From Hypholoma sublateritium FD-334 SS-4 (taxonomy: Eukaryota > Basidiomycota > Agaricomycetes > Agaricales > Strophariaceae), in assembly GCA_000827495.1 (NCBI GenBank), contig KN817636.1, forward strand, positions 35,642-99,641: a stretch of DNA of 64,000 nt. Reading direction: 5' to 3'. Position numbers and translations under genes: made by a program. Shown here piece after piece: positions 1 through 11,734 of the stretch (its first letter is position 1; each line of letters opens with the position of its first letter). Below the pieces are notes generated by a model. That model made no database searches and was not told where the DNA came from. It saw nothing but the letters and a program-made list of their open reading frames with translations.

Positions 1-372
1 GCTTGACGCCCTATCCCAGGTCATCCTTATAGTCATAAGAACGTGAATGCCGGCGTCGGAGTCACTGGCCAGGAGCGCAGGGTGTTTACAGGTGTTTAGG
101 TGGATAAAGTACGCGATGAGAGTTGTCCCCATTCAGCTATAACGACCCAGCGCACGGGGAGAAAAAGCTTCTAGGCCAAATCCAAGATCGAAGCTCGCGC
201 AAGCGCTTCATTGTTTATTTATATGTATAAACTTGATTGTCCCGGCCTTGAGGTGGACAAGGACATTTCCCGGGAAACCATTCGCATGTCGCATCAGAAA
301 TTAGGCGGGGAGCTCCTTCACATTCCTTCACATCTTCGACAAAGAGATCTAAGGAACCACCCGTGGGCGTGG

Positions 373-378
373 TATAAA
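373..378 (+). promoter_or_regulatory. TATA box of family gene A
   Basis: TATAAA lies 59 bases upstream of the ATG at 437, inside a block (GTGGGCGTGGTATAAACC) conserved in all four family copies. The equivalents are at 4893, and on the other strand at 37957 and 42239. Conservation across diverged copies supports a functional core promoter. Confidence 0.55.
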
Positions 379-436
379 CCTGTCCTCGGTTGGAACGCCA
401 ATTTTTTTTGAACAGCAACTCCACACCTTCCTCCAA

Positions 437-2328
437 ATGAACCCCAACATGGACTACACAGGTATACCGTACGGTTTTTTTACAGAGGAGTTCACAGCGT
501 ACAAGCAACAAATCGCGCCTGAGTACCACCAAGCTTGCGTCCGCTCGTGCCCACGAACGGTCGACTACAACTCGGACAGTGCATTGTTGCCCAGCCCTCC
601 CTTTCCCTGGGACGAAGGACTGCAACACGCAGGCGTTCATACCTCCCCCGGCCCATCAATACAATGGCCACTCCCCGCCTGTCAGTACCAATTTCTTCTT
701 CGTAACTGGAGTTGCTCGCTGACATTACCTTCATATGCCTATACTGCAGTCGGGCATGCCGTTGGCAGTCTAGAATCCGAGCCTGCAATTGGCCTCTTGA
801 CGCCGCCTAATGCCCAGTATACGGGCTTCAATGCACCGCCCAGCCCGCGAGCGCCATGTATAGCGGGGTGGGTACCTCCACTGGTGGCAGAATCCACTTA
901 TTCTGCTGGGCCATCAAATGGGCCATGGCCGCTCCCCAATTGTGAGTTCTTGCCATTTTCTCTCCAACCACAGTTGCTGACTTGTGTTTAGGCATCTCAG
1001 TTGAGAAATCGTGGGGCAGCAGCCCAACATTCCCGTCATCACTTGGTGGTTCAGCACCACCAAGTATCCCTTACACAGCCTACGACGGATACAGCCGCCC
1101 TTTCGTGGCCCAATCAGTGTACAGCGAGGATTCCCGTAGGTCCGACGATGTTATACCTTTTTCACGCTGATTATACTTTCACTGCAGTCTTCGCAGTCAA
1201 TAACCAGTTTCTATACCCTTCGCCAGTATCAAATGAAGGGGGTAACTGTGAGTCCTTCTTCGACCTTTCAGGGCGATTCTTGATTGGGCTAGATTTAGAT
1301 TTATCAAGCGTGAATGTCAATAGACAAATCACAAGCAGCAGCGATCTCAGCGAGGAGGGGATCATCAAAAAAAAATTAATATCTGGACTGCCCACCGGGC
1401 CTGGTCAATCCAGCACCAGCGGTGATGGCGCGAGGAATGATATCCCACACACACTGCGTATCCAAAGGTAATCATTTTTGACAATCTCCTCATGCGCGAA
1501 GCGAAAGCTGACTGGTTGATTAGGGATGCCACAAATGGAGAGGGCGGCCCATCTCTCGGAAAAGGAAAGGGAAAGGGAAAACGAAAGAGAATGGCCGAGG
1601 ACTCACTGGAGAATGTTCCAGACGAAAAGCAGTATCCAAAACGAGGTATGCTGGATCCCCGAAAGTTCTGGCCAACTGCTTAACTAGTCCCAGCACGGCG
1701 TCACGACCAACAGGAACCTGAGCGTATAATGGGAGATCAGCCCCCGCAAATGACGCGCCAAGTTGTGGAACACGAAAGTGAGTAATTGTTACCGTCGCCG
1801 TTCGACACCGTCTGACATCGCTTCAGAACTTATGAAGCAAAGAGGGCCGCGAAGAAGGACGGCGCCAACACAACCGAACGCACTCCCATTTTTTGAGGTA
1901 ACCGGGAGTACGGATAGCGGGGGGGATGCCAAGATGAAGAAGAACAAGTGTCTGGAAATGTCAGAGCCCCTGGCACATACACCAGGTGTGTGCAGCGCAC
2001 ATATTCTGCTGCGTGCGCTAATCATATCGAAGTGGTGCCGCCTGTGTCAACGCATTCCTATCAGCAGACAATTCATGGGACCAAGGAGATCACACTCAAC
2101 GGCATTTACATCGGAGTGGGTTGTGTGCCGCTGAACCGGAAGGAGAGGGCGGCGCTGGGTGAGCACCTTTCAAGTCCTTGTATTCTTTGTCCACTAACTG
2201 TGAGCGCAGAACGGAAAGCAGGTATACGGAAGGCCGTCAGGAAGCGCACTAAACGGAACAAGAAACAAGATCAGGGTGAGCACCGTCAGCTGAATAGGCC
2301 GAAACAAGCTGACCTTGGTGTATTATGA
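437..2328 (+). CDS. Modular-exon Pro/Ser/Tyr-rich protein with basic tail, copy A (unknown function)
   Basis: I do not recognise this gene. Ten exons close perfectly into 468 aa: 437-680, 750-941, 1001-1135, 1197-1247, 1299-1467, 1524-1645, 1688-1777, 1827-1985, 2033-2158, 2210-2328, all with GT-AG introns of about 40-70 nt. The N-terminal half (exons 1-4) is rich in Pro, Ser, Tyr and Trp. Exons 2-4 each begin and end in phase 1 and can be lost or duplicated in the sister genes. Exon 1 ends QWPLPA and exon 2 ends PWPLPN. Exon 6 has a GKGKGKGKRKR stretch that looks like a nuclear localisation signal. The last exon is strongly basic (RKAVRKRTKRNKKQDQ). The acid/Pro-rich plus basic layout suggests a nuclear protein, which is inference. 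The exon sum being divisible by three, and the same splice sites recurring in D and B/C, are the main support. The start is the first ATG after a conserved TATA box. Confidence 0.72.
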
Positions 2329-2530
2329 ACTAGCTCCTCGTCCATCTAACTGACGATATAGGAGATGCTTTTTGCACTCCGAGGGATGATATCGAACAGT
2401 TTCAGCCGCGTTTTATACGGATCGTGAGGACGTCAATCGATGGCGATGGATGGATGGAAGGAGACGGGACAACGTGATTCGTGAGCGATGCTCAAAATAA
2501 GTAGTCCATCACCTGATCACCGGATCGTTC

Positions 2531-4269
2531 ATCGGTACGTGGCCCGTCGTTCGTGCTGTAGCCAATGCCCTTGTTAATGTCATCGTCGTCTGTCATTAAT
2601 TCATTCCTCGTGTCCAACACAATCACAGCGCCCCGGGGAGTGCGTCTCGCCATCGTCGCTGACCGCCGACTGCGTCGCACGCCATCGCACGGCCGCTGGC
2701 ACCATCTGCATAGCACGGCGTCCACGTGCGACAGAGGCGCGAAGGGTATCCATTGCGCGAACGTGAACACACGCAGCTGATTACAACGGCGCACGGGCAG
2801 AGTCGCCGTCTGCGGACACGCGAAGTGGGCGCGCCGCTCGCCGCAATGTCGGTCAGTCTCCTGTCCGTTCTAGGCGCCGAGGCACGTACTGAGACGCTCA
2901 CAGCGCTGATCTATGCTCTTCCGTCAACGCCGATGACGTCAACACCCAGAAACATGACAGCGAGCAAAGGGGCTGTGGCACATGCGCCCGGATGAGCGTA
3001 CCCTCCATCTCCATGCTACGCATGCAGCCGCCATCGTGGCTACGCCGCGCAGGCTGCTAACAGGCGACGTCGACACGGAGCCGCGCATGTCCAATGCAGA
3101 TGTGAGTATGTAATCTGCGGCGCCGTGTGCTTACACGCGACAGGCTCGTCGTGGGTGCGAGCGCCGCAGAGCGGACTCAAATCACGAGAGGAACAACGAG
3201 AGCACACGCACCTGAAGGGTGGAGGAATGGGTGCCTCGCTGCCGGGAACACTGGGGCGGACGACGCCTGTGTGCATGGCGAGCGCATCGACAGATCCGTA
3301 GACTTCAGAGAAATTGTCCAACTAGCTATGTACGAGGTTCGGTAGGGTTATAATTGAAACTACGAGATCACGATTCTGTACACCACGGTAGAGGCACAGA
3401 TGCGCCTGGCTAAATGAAATATCACTGCATAGGCTCGGTGGTGTCAACCGAAGGAAAAGTAATTGGAGCTAATCAAAGATGGGTTAATGCGTCTCACGGA
3501 GGGAGCGAATGAAGTGAAGAGGAAGGGGGTCGGCTGATATGTGTTATAAATACTACAGTCAGCTGTACGAGACTTTGGATATATACTCTACATTCAGCTA
3601 ATTCGCAGGAGGAATAATGGATTTTGGGAAAATGCAAGGGCCCGCGCACGCGCAGCGCACGGCAGTGATGACCCGCGCTCAATCTCTGCCCAAGCAGCGG
3701 GCGTGAGTTGCTACCGTTAGGTCTGTCAGTAGCTCTTAGCCGAGTACCTGGGAACACGATATCAAATAAAGGGAAGCGCGTCGAGTAATGCGCCCGAACA
3801 GCGCGTGAATCACTTAATATCTCATCTGCACCCAAAGGTTATTCACAGGCTGTAAACCGCCGCCTTCAAACTGTTTCAAACTGGACAGTAAACTGTGTCG
3901 GTGGCTAGATAACTTAGTGTGTTTGTGTATACTGCTTCTTGTGTGCTCTCTTATCAGTCCAGTAATTTTTTTGAAGCCTGTTTCACTTTTTTGCTTCTCA
4001 GTATGCTCCAATATACCTTAATTTTTTCCTTGTATCAAATACGTGTGTTGTTACAATGCAAAGAGAATCTTCATACGCTACTACTTATTCAAGCGGATAT
4101 TTTATCTGAGGTGGGCACAGCGGTGCTACTATGCGACATCATTCTTACCGTGACGCGCTACCCGTTGTGGGGGGATGCGAACGTAGTTCAACATTTCGGG
4201 ATAGGCGTCTTTCTGGAATAGGGGTTTGATTGTCAAAAAGGCTGAATCTATGGGGCCTATGTATACACT
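2531..4269. other. Gene-poor spacer between copies A and B
   Basis: No splice-consistent gene was found. Between 2530 and 3350 the composition is GC-rich and noisy; after 3350 it is AT-richer. Open frames here lack family motifs. A hydrophobic 100-codon frame near 3919-4221 has no recognisable domain and was not called. Confidence 0.5.
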
Positions 4270-4892
4270 ATGAAGTGCTAACAGAATTCTCCATAGTTTC
4301 GACTCAGTACATCCATTACCGAAAAAATGATCGCGAGGTATAGAAGTAGCAACGCATATGCCAGGCCGTGCCGTAAGTCGGTCGTAAGGGCGCCACTGCT
4401 AAATAAGCGCTCGTATTGATTGTGCGTACGTATATGGCCGCACAGCAGATGTGCGGCGTCGAAAAGGAGAGAAGTGGACACACCGCTTAGATCGAAGAGC
4501 AGCAGTCACATAGCGCAGACCTGAGGCGCTTTTCTCAGTGCTCACCAAAACGTGTATACCTACGTCGGAGACGTTGGCTAGCCCTGTGAGCGCAGTGTGT
4601 CTGGGTGGATAAAGTAAGCGATGGGAGCTGTCCCCATCCAGCTATAATGACCCAGCGCACGGGGGAAAAAAGACTTCCCCGGCCCACCGACATCTGGACC
4701 TAATCCAAGATCGAAGATCGCGCAAACGCTTCGTTGTTTATTTATATGTATAAACAATGTCCCGGCCTTCTGGTGGACAAGGACTTTCCCAGGAAACCTA
4801 TGCGCATGTCGCGTCAGAAATTAGGCGGGGAGCTCCTTCACATTCCTTCACATCTTCGACAAAGAGATCTAAGGAACCACCCGTGGGCGTGG

Positions 4893-4898
4893 TATAAA
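4893..4898 (+). promoter_or_regulatory. TATA box of family gene B/C
   Basis: TATAAA lies 58 bases upstream of the ATG at 4956, in the same conserved GTGGGCG...TATAAACC block as copy A. Confidence 0.55.
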
Positions 4899-5787
4899 CC
4901 TGTCCTCGGTTGGAACGCCAATTTTTTTTGCACAGCAACTCCACACCTTTTTTAAATGAACCACAACACGGACTACACAGGTGTACCGTATGGTTTTTGC
5001 GCAGAGGAGTACGCAGCGTACACACCACCAATCGCGCATGGGTACCACCAAGATTGCGTTCGCTCGTGCCCACGACCGGTCCACTATAACCTGGACAGCG
5101 CACTCTTGCCCAGCCCTCCCTTTCCCTGGGACGAAGGACTGCAACACGCAGACGTTCATACCTCCGCCGGCCCATCAATACAATGGCCACTCCCCGCCTG
5201 TCAGTACCAATTTCTCCATCGTACACTGGAATTGCTCGCTGACATTACCTACATACGCCTATACTACAGTTGGGCATTCCGTTGGCGGTCTAGAATCCGA
5301 GCCTACAGTTGGCCTCTTGACGCCGCCTAGTGCCCAGTATATGGGCTTCAATGCACCGCCCAGCCCGCCAGCGCCATGTCACGGGACAGCGGGGTGGGTA
5401 CCTCCACTGGCAGAATCCATGTATTCTGCTGGCCCATCAAACGCCCCAGGGCCGGTCCCCGATTGTGAGTTCCTTTCATTTGCTCCTCAAGCGCAGTTGC
5501 TGACTTGTATTTATGCATCGCAGTTGGGGAATCGTGGGGCAGTGGCCCAGCATTCCCGTCATCTGAGTCACTTTGGGACGAAGGACAGAAACGCGCAGAA
5601 GTTCATACCTCCGCCGGGCCATCAATACAATGGCCACTCCCCGCGTGTCAGTACCCGATTTCTCTTTTGTACACTGGAATTGTTCGCTGACATTACCATC
5701 GTATCCCTATGCTGCAGCCGGACATGCCGGGGGCGTTGGCAGTCTAGAATCTGAGGCTTCGATTGGCCTCTTCACGCCGCCCAGTGC

Positions 5788-7829
5788 ATCAGCAAATTCA
5801 GTTTTTTCCCATACTATGTCATAGTGATGGGCTAAAAATAATAGCGGCTAATATTTCACCGGAGCTCTAGATTGATGTACCACGGTATTTCTAAGTAAAA
5901 TATAGACGTATTTGAGTGTATCATCTATTTTAGTGCACTATGGGGAGCAACAGGGTCACTATATAGTGTCTATAGAGCTTATATAGTTGCTATTTAGTCT
6001 ATATAGGCTGATGCAGTTGCTATTATACACTACGTAGATGTATGCAACTATTAGTCTCTCATTGGGTTATGAATTCACACGGCCACTGCTGCAGTTCGCG
6101 GAGTGTCATTCACCTGCCCTAAATAGGTTGAAATTCTGAAACGGTAATTCAACACCGCCGCTTCTTGTCCTCGCCACGTCATCGGCCTCGCACCGCCATC
6201 CACGATCGACCTCCGCCACCTGCAACCTTGAAGCGATCCCCCAGCAGTGCCCCAGCCGCCCTGAACAGCGGCCATGCGAGCAGGTGCACAATGCCTGCAG
6301 CGGCGGTATGATCTACCCCGCACCTGAGCAGCGTCCCAGCTGGTACAACGTATGTCCCGCCCGCTCAGCGTGCATCACACTGAACGGCACACCAAGCACG
6401 CACAGCTCTAGCGCGCTCTCCACCGCATGTCTTGAGAACGCCGACTGCGCTGCCTCTCCACGGCGCGACCAGCACCTCCCGCGCAGTGCAGCGCCCAATG
6501 CCCTCCCTCGCAACAGACGTGGCGCGCGTGCTCCAAACACACGGTAAGCCCCACACCTGCCCGCGCTCTTCGTCGCTGACTGACAGCGCAGATCCACGCG
6601 GCGCGAGGCGCCGCGCCGTTCCGCACCGACACCGGAGTGATGAGATGCGCGCGACACAACTAGCACGCGCTGCGGGCGGGTGCAGACAGGTTGGCGGGGC
6701 TGGGACGGGAGCGTCGAGGGGCGAGGTGTCACAGGCGCGGCGTCGGACGCGCAGCAGGCACAGGTGAGTGTCCCGCCGACGGCAGCATGCGCACTGAGCG
6801 CTGCGCCTCTTCTCTTTCCAGGGCTCGCCATGCCCACCCCAGTGGTCGTCGATGGGCGCTGCGCCACCGCCGCCGGCTTCTGCAGGCCGAGGGACGCAGC
6901 GTGCGGTGTCCACATCGCACCGCGCCTGCCTGCGCGNTTGANAGAGCGGCGCGGCNTCTCTCCACACCGCGCGCCCCGACTCTGCGCAGCAGCGCCCACG
7001 GCGCACAATGCATGCAGCCCATATGCGCGATATGTGCTGCACGCCGTCCATCCGCTTGCACGGCGCCTGCTGACGTGTTCTGCACGCAGCGCACATCGCG
7101 GGGCGGGGCGCAGCCTGTTGTCATCCGTCGCAAGGTAAGCAGATCGCTGCTGGTGTCGCGATGCCGCCGCTGACGCACGTGGATGCAGGAGCACCGTTCT
7201 CAGCACCGCGCATGGCCCTTCGCATGGTATGTCCCCCCTCCATCCGCGTGTGCACCGCATGCTGACCCGACATCCAACCCCAGCTGCTCGCGAGCCCAGA
7301 GAGAGCGACCGTCGTCGCCAATGAACGCCGCTCTACTGCCGCCGCTGACCCACCGGCTCGCGGGCTCGTGCGCAGTGCCTTCTCGGAGCACCCAGATCAC
7401 CGCTGGTGCCCCCATCCACCCCTTCCGACACAGATGGCAGGTCAATGATACNGGTNGCCAATTAGCTACAATATTACAAGCTTTCATGTATCTGTAGCAC
7501 TCAAAAAATATAATATTTATCAACTACTTTTAATTGTGCGCATTCTAATGCATTGATAGAATATCCAGCAATACATANAGGTTTATAATGTTATGTAGTT
7601 GTGCATGGGAAGTTACAAGCACAGTATAGTATGCCTCGGGACCTCTATAGCACTATAGAGGACTATCAGGGTCTCTATAGCGCTATGTAGCACTATGTCG
7701 TTACCTAAGGATGCTATATATATATGTGGGAACGCTATTTCGAACTACAAATCGAAGAACCTTTACTATTGTACTATTTTCCTATTTTGTACTATATAAC
7801 ACTATATAGCCGACCCACGATTTACTGAT
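5788..7829. mobile_element. 2,042 bp inverted-repeat DNA element inserted in an exon
   Basis: The element begins ATCAGCAAAT and ends ATTTACTGAT, giving imperfect terminal inverted repeats of about 10 bp. It is flanked by the 4-bp direct repeat GTGC (5784-5787 and 7830-7833). Removing the element and one GTGC restores a 195-nt exon. The outer parts are AT-rich with many CTATAG/CTATATAG-type palindromes on both sides (5950-6050, 7640-7800). The centre (6100-7440) is very GC-rich and contains ambiguous bases. No transposase motif is visible, so it is probably non-autonomous. The superfamily is not assignable from these ends. Confidence 0.72.
6540..7290 (+). other. Intron-like segments inside the insert (possible captured gene)
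   Basis: Within the GC-rich core, several stretches have good fungal splice borders on the plus strand. They are GTAAGCC...CAG (about 6543-6590), GTGAGTG...TTCCAG (about 6763-6821), GTAAGCA...GCAG (about 7134-7188) and GTATGTC...CCCCAG (about 7227-7283). Spacing of 50-60 nt matches introns in this genome. The open frames between them are Arg/Ala-rich and not recognisable. This could be remnants of a captured host gene, or chance. Confidence 0.25.
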
Positions 7830-9690
7830 GTGCCCTGTATATGGGCTTCAATCCATCGCTCAGCCTGCCAGCGCCATGTATAGAGGGATGGGTACCTCCA
7901 CTGGCAGAATCCATGTATTCTGCTGGCCCATCAAACGCCCCAGGGCCGGTCCCCGATTGTGAGTGCCTTTCATTTGCTCCTGAAGCGCAGTTGCTGACTT
8001 GTATTTATGCATCGCAGTTGGGGAATCGTGGGGCAGCGGCCCAACATTCCCGTCATCTGAGTCACTTGGTGGTTCAACACCACCAAGTATCCCTTACGAC
8101 AGATACAACAGGCCACTCGTGGCCCAATCAATGTACAGCGAGGATTCCCGTAAGTTGGACCATGTTATGTATTTTTCACACTGCTTATGCTTTAACTGCA
8201 GCCCTCGCAGTGAATAACCAATTTGGATACCCCCCTCCATTATCAAATGGAGGGAGTAGTCGTGAGTCCTTCTTTGACCTTTCAGCGTGATTCTTAATTG
8301 GAATTGGGCTGTACTTAGATTTATCAAGCGTGAATGTGAATAGACAAATCACAAGCAGCAGCGATCTCAGCGAGGAGGGGATCATACCAAAAACAATAAT
8401 ATCTGGACTGCCCACCGCGCCTGGTCGGTCCAGCGCCGGCGGTGATGGCGTGGGGAATAATATCCCGCACACACTGCATATCCAAAGGTAATCGTTTTTG
8501 ACAATCCCCTCATGAGCGAAGTGAAAGCTAACGGGCTGATAGGGATACCACCACTGAAGAGGGTGTCCCATCTCTCGCAAAAAGAAAAGGAAAGGGGAAA
8601 AGAAAGATAATGGCCGACGACTCACTGGAGGATGTTCCAGACGAAAAGCCGTCTCAAAAACGAGGTATGGTTGATCCCCGCAAGTTCCCAAGGTCCGGCC
8701 CACTGCTTAACTAGTCGCAGCACGGTATCATGGACCACAGCAATCTGAGCATAGAATGGCAGATCAGCCCCAGAAATTGACGCGGCAAGTTGTGGAAAAC
8801 GAACGTGAGTAGTTGTTGCTGTCGCTGTTCGAAACCATTTGACATCGCTTCAGAGCCCATGAAGCAAAGAGAGCCACGAAGAAGGACGGCCCCAACGCAA
8901 TCGAATGCACTCCCATTTTTTGAGGTAACCGGGAGTACGGATAGCGGGGGGGATGCCAAGATGAAGAAGAACAAGTGTCTGGAAATGTCAGAGCCCCTGG
9001 CACATACACCAGGTGTGTGCAGCGCACCTATTCTGCTGCGTGCGCTAATCATATCATAGTGGGCCCGTCTGTGTCAACGTATTCCAATCAGCAGACAATT
9101 CCTGGGACCAGGGAGATCACACTCAAAGGCATTTACATCGGAGTGGGTTGTGTGCCGTTGAACCGGAAGGAGAGGGCGGCGCTGGGTGAGCACCTTTCGA
9201 GTCCCTGTATTCTTTGTCCACTAACTGTGAAAGCAGAGCGGAAGGCAGGTATACGGAAGGCCGTCAGGAAGCGCAATAAATCGAGTAAGAAACAAGATCA
9301 GGGTGAGCGCCGTCAGTTCGATATGCCAGTTGGCCAAAACGAGCTGACCGTGGTGTATGATGGACTAGCTCCTGGTGCTCCGTCTGACTGACCACATAAA
9401 GGGAACCTTTGTTCATCCGCAAGAAGATTCAAAACGGTTTACGCGGCCTTTTATGTGGATCGTGAGGTATCAATCGATGGCGATGGACGGATGGAAAGAA
9501 ACGGGAGAGCGTGCGTCGTCACTCAGGCTCGTGCCGCATGCGCATCGCGCGGCGCCTCAAAATACTTAGCTCATCACCTGATCTTCGGATCAATCTCGCC
9601 AGTACGGAGCGGATTGCTATTTAGGCAAATTCTGGGGACTGTTTTCTCGTCGGGTTCCAATCGGGTTCGCTGTATATTGTAACAGAATTG

Positions 9691-10192
9691 ACTGTAATTG
9701 TAGTAATAAACCATTCCATGTCTTCTACCGAATTTACTGCTTGCCCATGAAACGACAATGCACCTATCCGAACTCATATATAACCTTCATTCCATCATTC
9801 TACGGTTTTGCTGCGGCTCATCACCACCATATACGAATGGTGTACATAATATCTTCACGGACAGAATGGGATTGTTGCCAATACAAGTACTTATAGATTA
9901 GACGATGATGAGCATCTAGCTAGCCAATCATCATGTTTATTTATCTACACACGAGCACCATTTATTGCCAGAATTCCTATATAATTAGGTGTTCTCATAA
10001 GGTAATATTCAAAAATACAAACCGCCGCGATAATTTTCTTGCCAAGATTTCGCATAAAATATGAACCAGCATCCTATGGCACTTCCACTCTTTCCTTAGT
10101 CGATATTAATTGATCAATGTGCTGCGCACGGACTATTTAGCATCAGATGCTGCGTTCGTAGATTACATACCATGGGGGGCATATCTCGTGGG
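9691..10192. other. AT-rich spacer
   Basis: About 500 bases of AT-rich DNA separate family copy B/C from the minus-strand DUF6534 gene. No coding signal or repeat was recognised. It would contain the 3' flank of both convergent genes. Confidence 0.5.
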
Positions 10193-11734
10193 TTAGAGTC
10201 CGTCGCTGATGAGCTGGATAGGTCGCTCAACTGGAACGAAATCTGGAAAGAAGACAATAGGAATGAGCGGCAAATATGCCATCTGAGGAGCAGGGACATT
10301 CACCCCGACCGGCATTGGGATCGTCTCGAAGTCGATATGTGTGCTGTGTACTGTACCAGCCTGACGCCTAATTCTCCCGTCGGCCCGTGTCCTCGGTGGG
10401 CGGGCATTGAGACTGCGAAAAACTGAGATGACGTTTCCTGGTAAGATTGAAATACTCACGAAACAAGGAGAGAATTGGAATATACTAGGGGACAAGATGA
10501 ATATCATATGGGCAATCCAAGTCAAGGAATATACGCACGTTTTGCCAGAATAACGTACAGACCGAACCACACCACTAAACGAACGGTAATCAGCATTATC
10601 GCTTGTCATGATATCGCCGACGCGTACAATTAGCCATGGCTTGGAACTATATACAATATAAACCACGGTTGAGCAACTGCTAAATACGACAAGATAAAAT
10701 GGAAACGAACGCAGATAATGACCGTCAGGGATGTCATACTGAGGCCAAAGAGATGTTTTGTGAGCGTGGGGCATACCCAACCGGAAGAAACGCACTTACC
10801 TTGTAAGAAGGCCGGACTCTGTCGAATAATACGATATCAGTTCCGTGAATTACGCGAAACACTTTCCGTACTTACGTAGCGACCAGCGCACTAGCCGGTT
10901 GATAATATCTGTCGTCCTGAAAATCTTTCAGGGTCATGCGTCAAGAGAAGCAAGCGTTCTCATCTCACGATTTCATATTCGTCGAAGACGACATTTTTCG
11001 TAGGTACACGAGCATGGAGAACGCTATGAGGATGTCCGCGGCCCCGCCCACAGCCAGCATTGTGGTTATCAGCCAGTTGAAATCGGTCACGAACACGACC
11101 CAGTTGGGTGTCCTGTGCACGTCGATGACGGACTCCGCAGAGACGGCAACGCCAAATAGGAAACGAAGGATGGCGAGCGTGAAGCATGCGATACTGATGG
11201 GCAATTTTCCATTTGAAAGTCGGTATATTCGGTGAGAGTAAAAGCACTGGAAGGACGATTCAATGGCGGGTTTCTCGCCAAAGAACAGGCACGTACCTGA
11301 ACGAGCACGGTGATCAGTGTCTCAGTCGCAGCGTTTGCCGATAGAGAATACGAATTGATCTCAGCGTGCCCAAAGCGCGCGACGGTGTCATAGTAAATTG
11401 TATGGGACGCCGTAAAGGAATGAAAGCTCTCCATTAATCTGACAGTTTCTGACACGTTAGCCGACAGTGGTTAGGTCATACACAAGCATCTCAAACATAC
11501 AGAAGGACGCCGACCTGTTTAAAGTAATTAAAGGAGAGAGATCTGTATGAACAAATTTTTACTCACAAATACCTTCAGTCGAACGGAGTCCCCCGCGCTT
11601 CGATGAAAATACGTGTAGCCCTGAGCGAGGGAGATACCGAAAAGTACCAGACCAAGGAAAGTTGCGATCTCCACGGCACCAAGGTTTGCATTTGACTCCA
11701 CGAAGAAACCCGTAGTCTGGTTGACAGCTACCAT
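10193..11734 (-). CDS. DUF6534-family multi-pass membrane protein (gene 1)
   Basis: The exons, read on the minus strand, are 11734-11567, 11514-11501 (a 14-nt micro-exon), 11438-11297, 11246-10969, 10916-10876, 10818-10800, 10738-10711, 10676-10655, 10574-10539, 10484-10460 and 10412-10193. They sum to 331 codons (330 aa). Family marks: an N-terminal LGAVEIATFLGLVLFGISLAQG membrane segment followed by GYTYF and the RLK junction; a central FNWLITTMLAVGGAADILIA segment; INRLVRWSLQSGLLTS; and a late LAKLYSNSLLVSLNAR signature. These follow the usual layout of the Agaricomycete seven-helix DUF6534 proteins, whose function is unknown (plasma-membrane receptor-like by topology). The hydrophilic tail of about 70 residues is variable. 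The start is the ATG at 11734; upstream in-frame codons are not ATG. Exon sizes match the paralog at 45455-46839 almost exactly. Confidence 0.85.

Larger units (their letters stand above)
1..2530 (+). repeat. Dispersed gene-bearing repeat unit, copy A
   Basis: This unit is shared with 4270-9690 (+), 35370-39090 (-) and 40625-43175 (-). It carries the modular-exon gene plus several hundred bases of conserved upstream and downstream DNA. The 5' flank, with its run about 'cagctataacgacccagcg', recurs near 4640. The 3' flank, with a 'tcaatcgatggcgatgga' run, recurs near 9470 and, inverted, near 35540 and 40740. The left edge lies outside the window. No terminal inverted repeats are visible, so this looks like segmental or gene duplication, not a transposon. 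Confidence 0.75.
4956..9391 (+). pseudogene. Modular-exon Pro/Ser-rich protein, copy B/C, disrupted by a 2.04 kb insert
   Basis: This is a sister of copy A with two extra N-terminal modules. Exons: 4956-5199, 5270-5464, 5524-5646, 5718-5787 joined across the insert to 7834-7958, 8018-8149, 8211-8261, 8319-8487, 8543-8664, 8715-8804, 8854-9012, 9060-9185, 9237-9391. Without the insert and one GTGC duplicate, the split exon is 195 nt, the same as its sibling exon at 5270-5464, and the total is 587 codons including stop. There is no internal stop or frameshift elsewhere, so the insertion looks recent, or the insert might be removed by splicing. The exon at 5524-5646 is a chimera: its first half resembles module 3 (GESWGSGP) and its second half repeats the end of exon 1 (VHTSAGPSIQWPLPA). 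The C-terminal basic exon reads RKAVRKRNKSSKKQDQGERR. Function is unknown; expression of the disrupted copy cannot be judged. Confidence 0.7.
4270..9690 (+). repeat. Dispersed gene-bearing repeat unit, copy B/C (split by an insert)
   Basis: This is the same unit as copy A, interrupted at 5788-7829. The left part matches the inverted unit at 37900-39090, including a block near 4290-4320 that reads in reverse near 39055-39090. The right end runs past the stop codon and matches copy D out to about 9680 (reverse of about 35370-35460), so the unit includes about 300 bases of 3' flank. Compared with D, about 420 bp of upstream DNA (38625-39045) is absent next to 4335, so indels separate the copies. 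Confidence 0.7.

Noticed and set aside
3919..4221. Hydrophobic 100-codon frame near family copy B
   Set aside because: Membrane-like composition but no family signature, no conserved splice neighbours and an AT-rich background.
6313..7260. 315-codon minus-strand open frame in the inserted element
   Set aside because: Very GC-rich, Arg/Ala-heavy, contains ambiguous bases and has no motif. It is a by-product of rare stop codons; plus-strand intron-like borders fit better.
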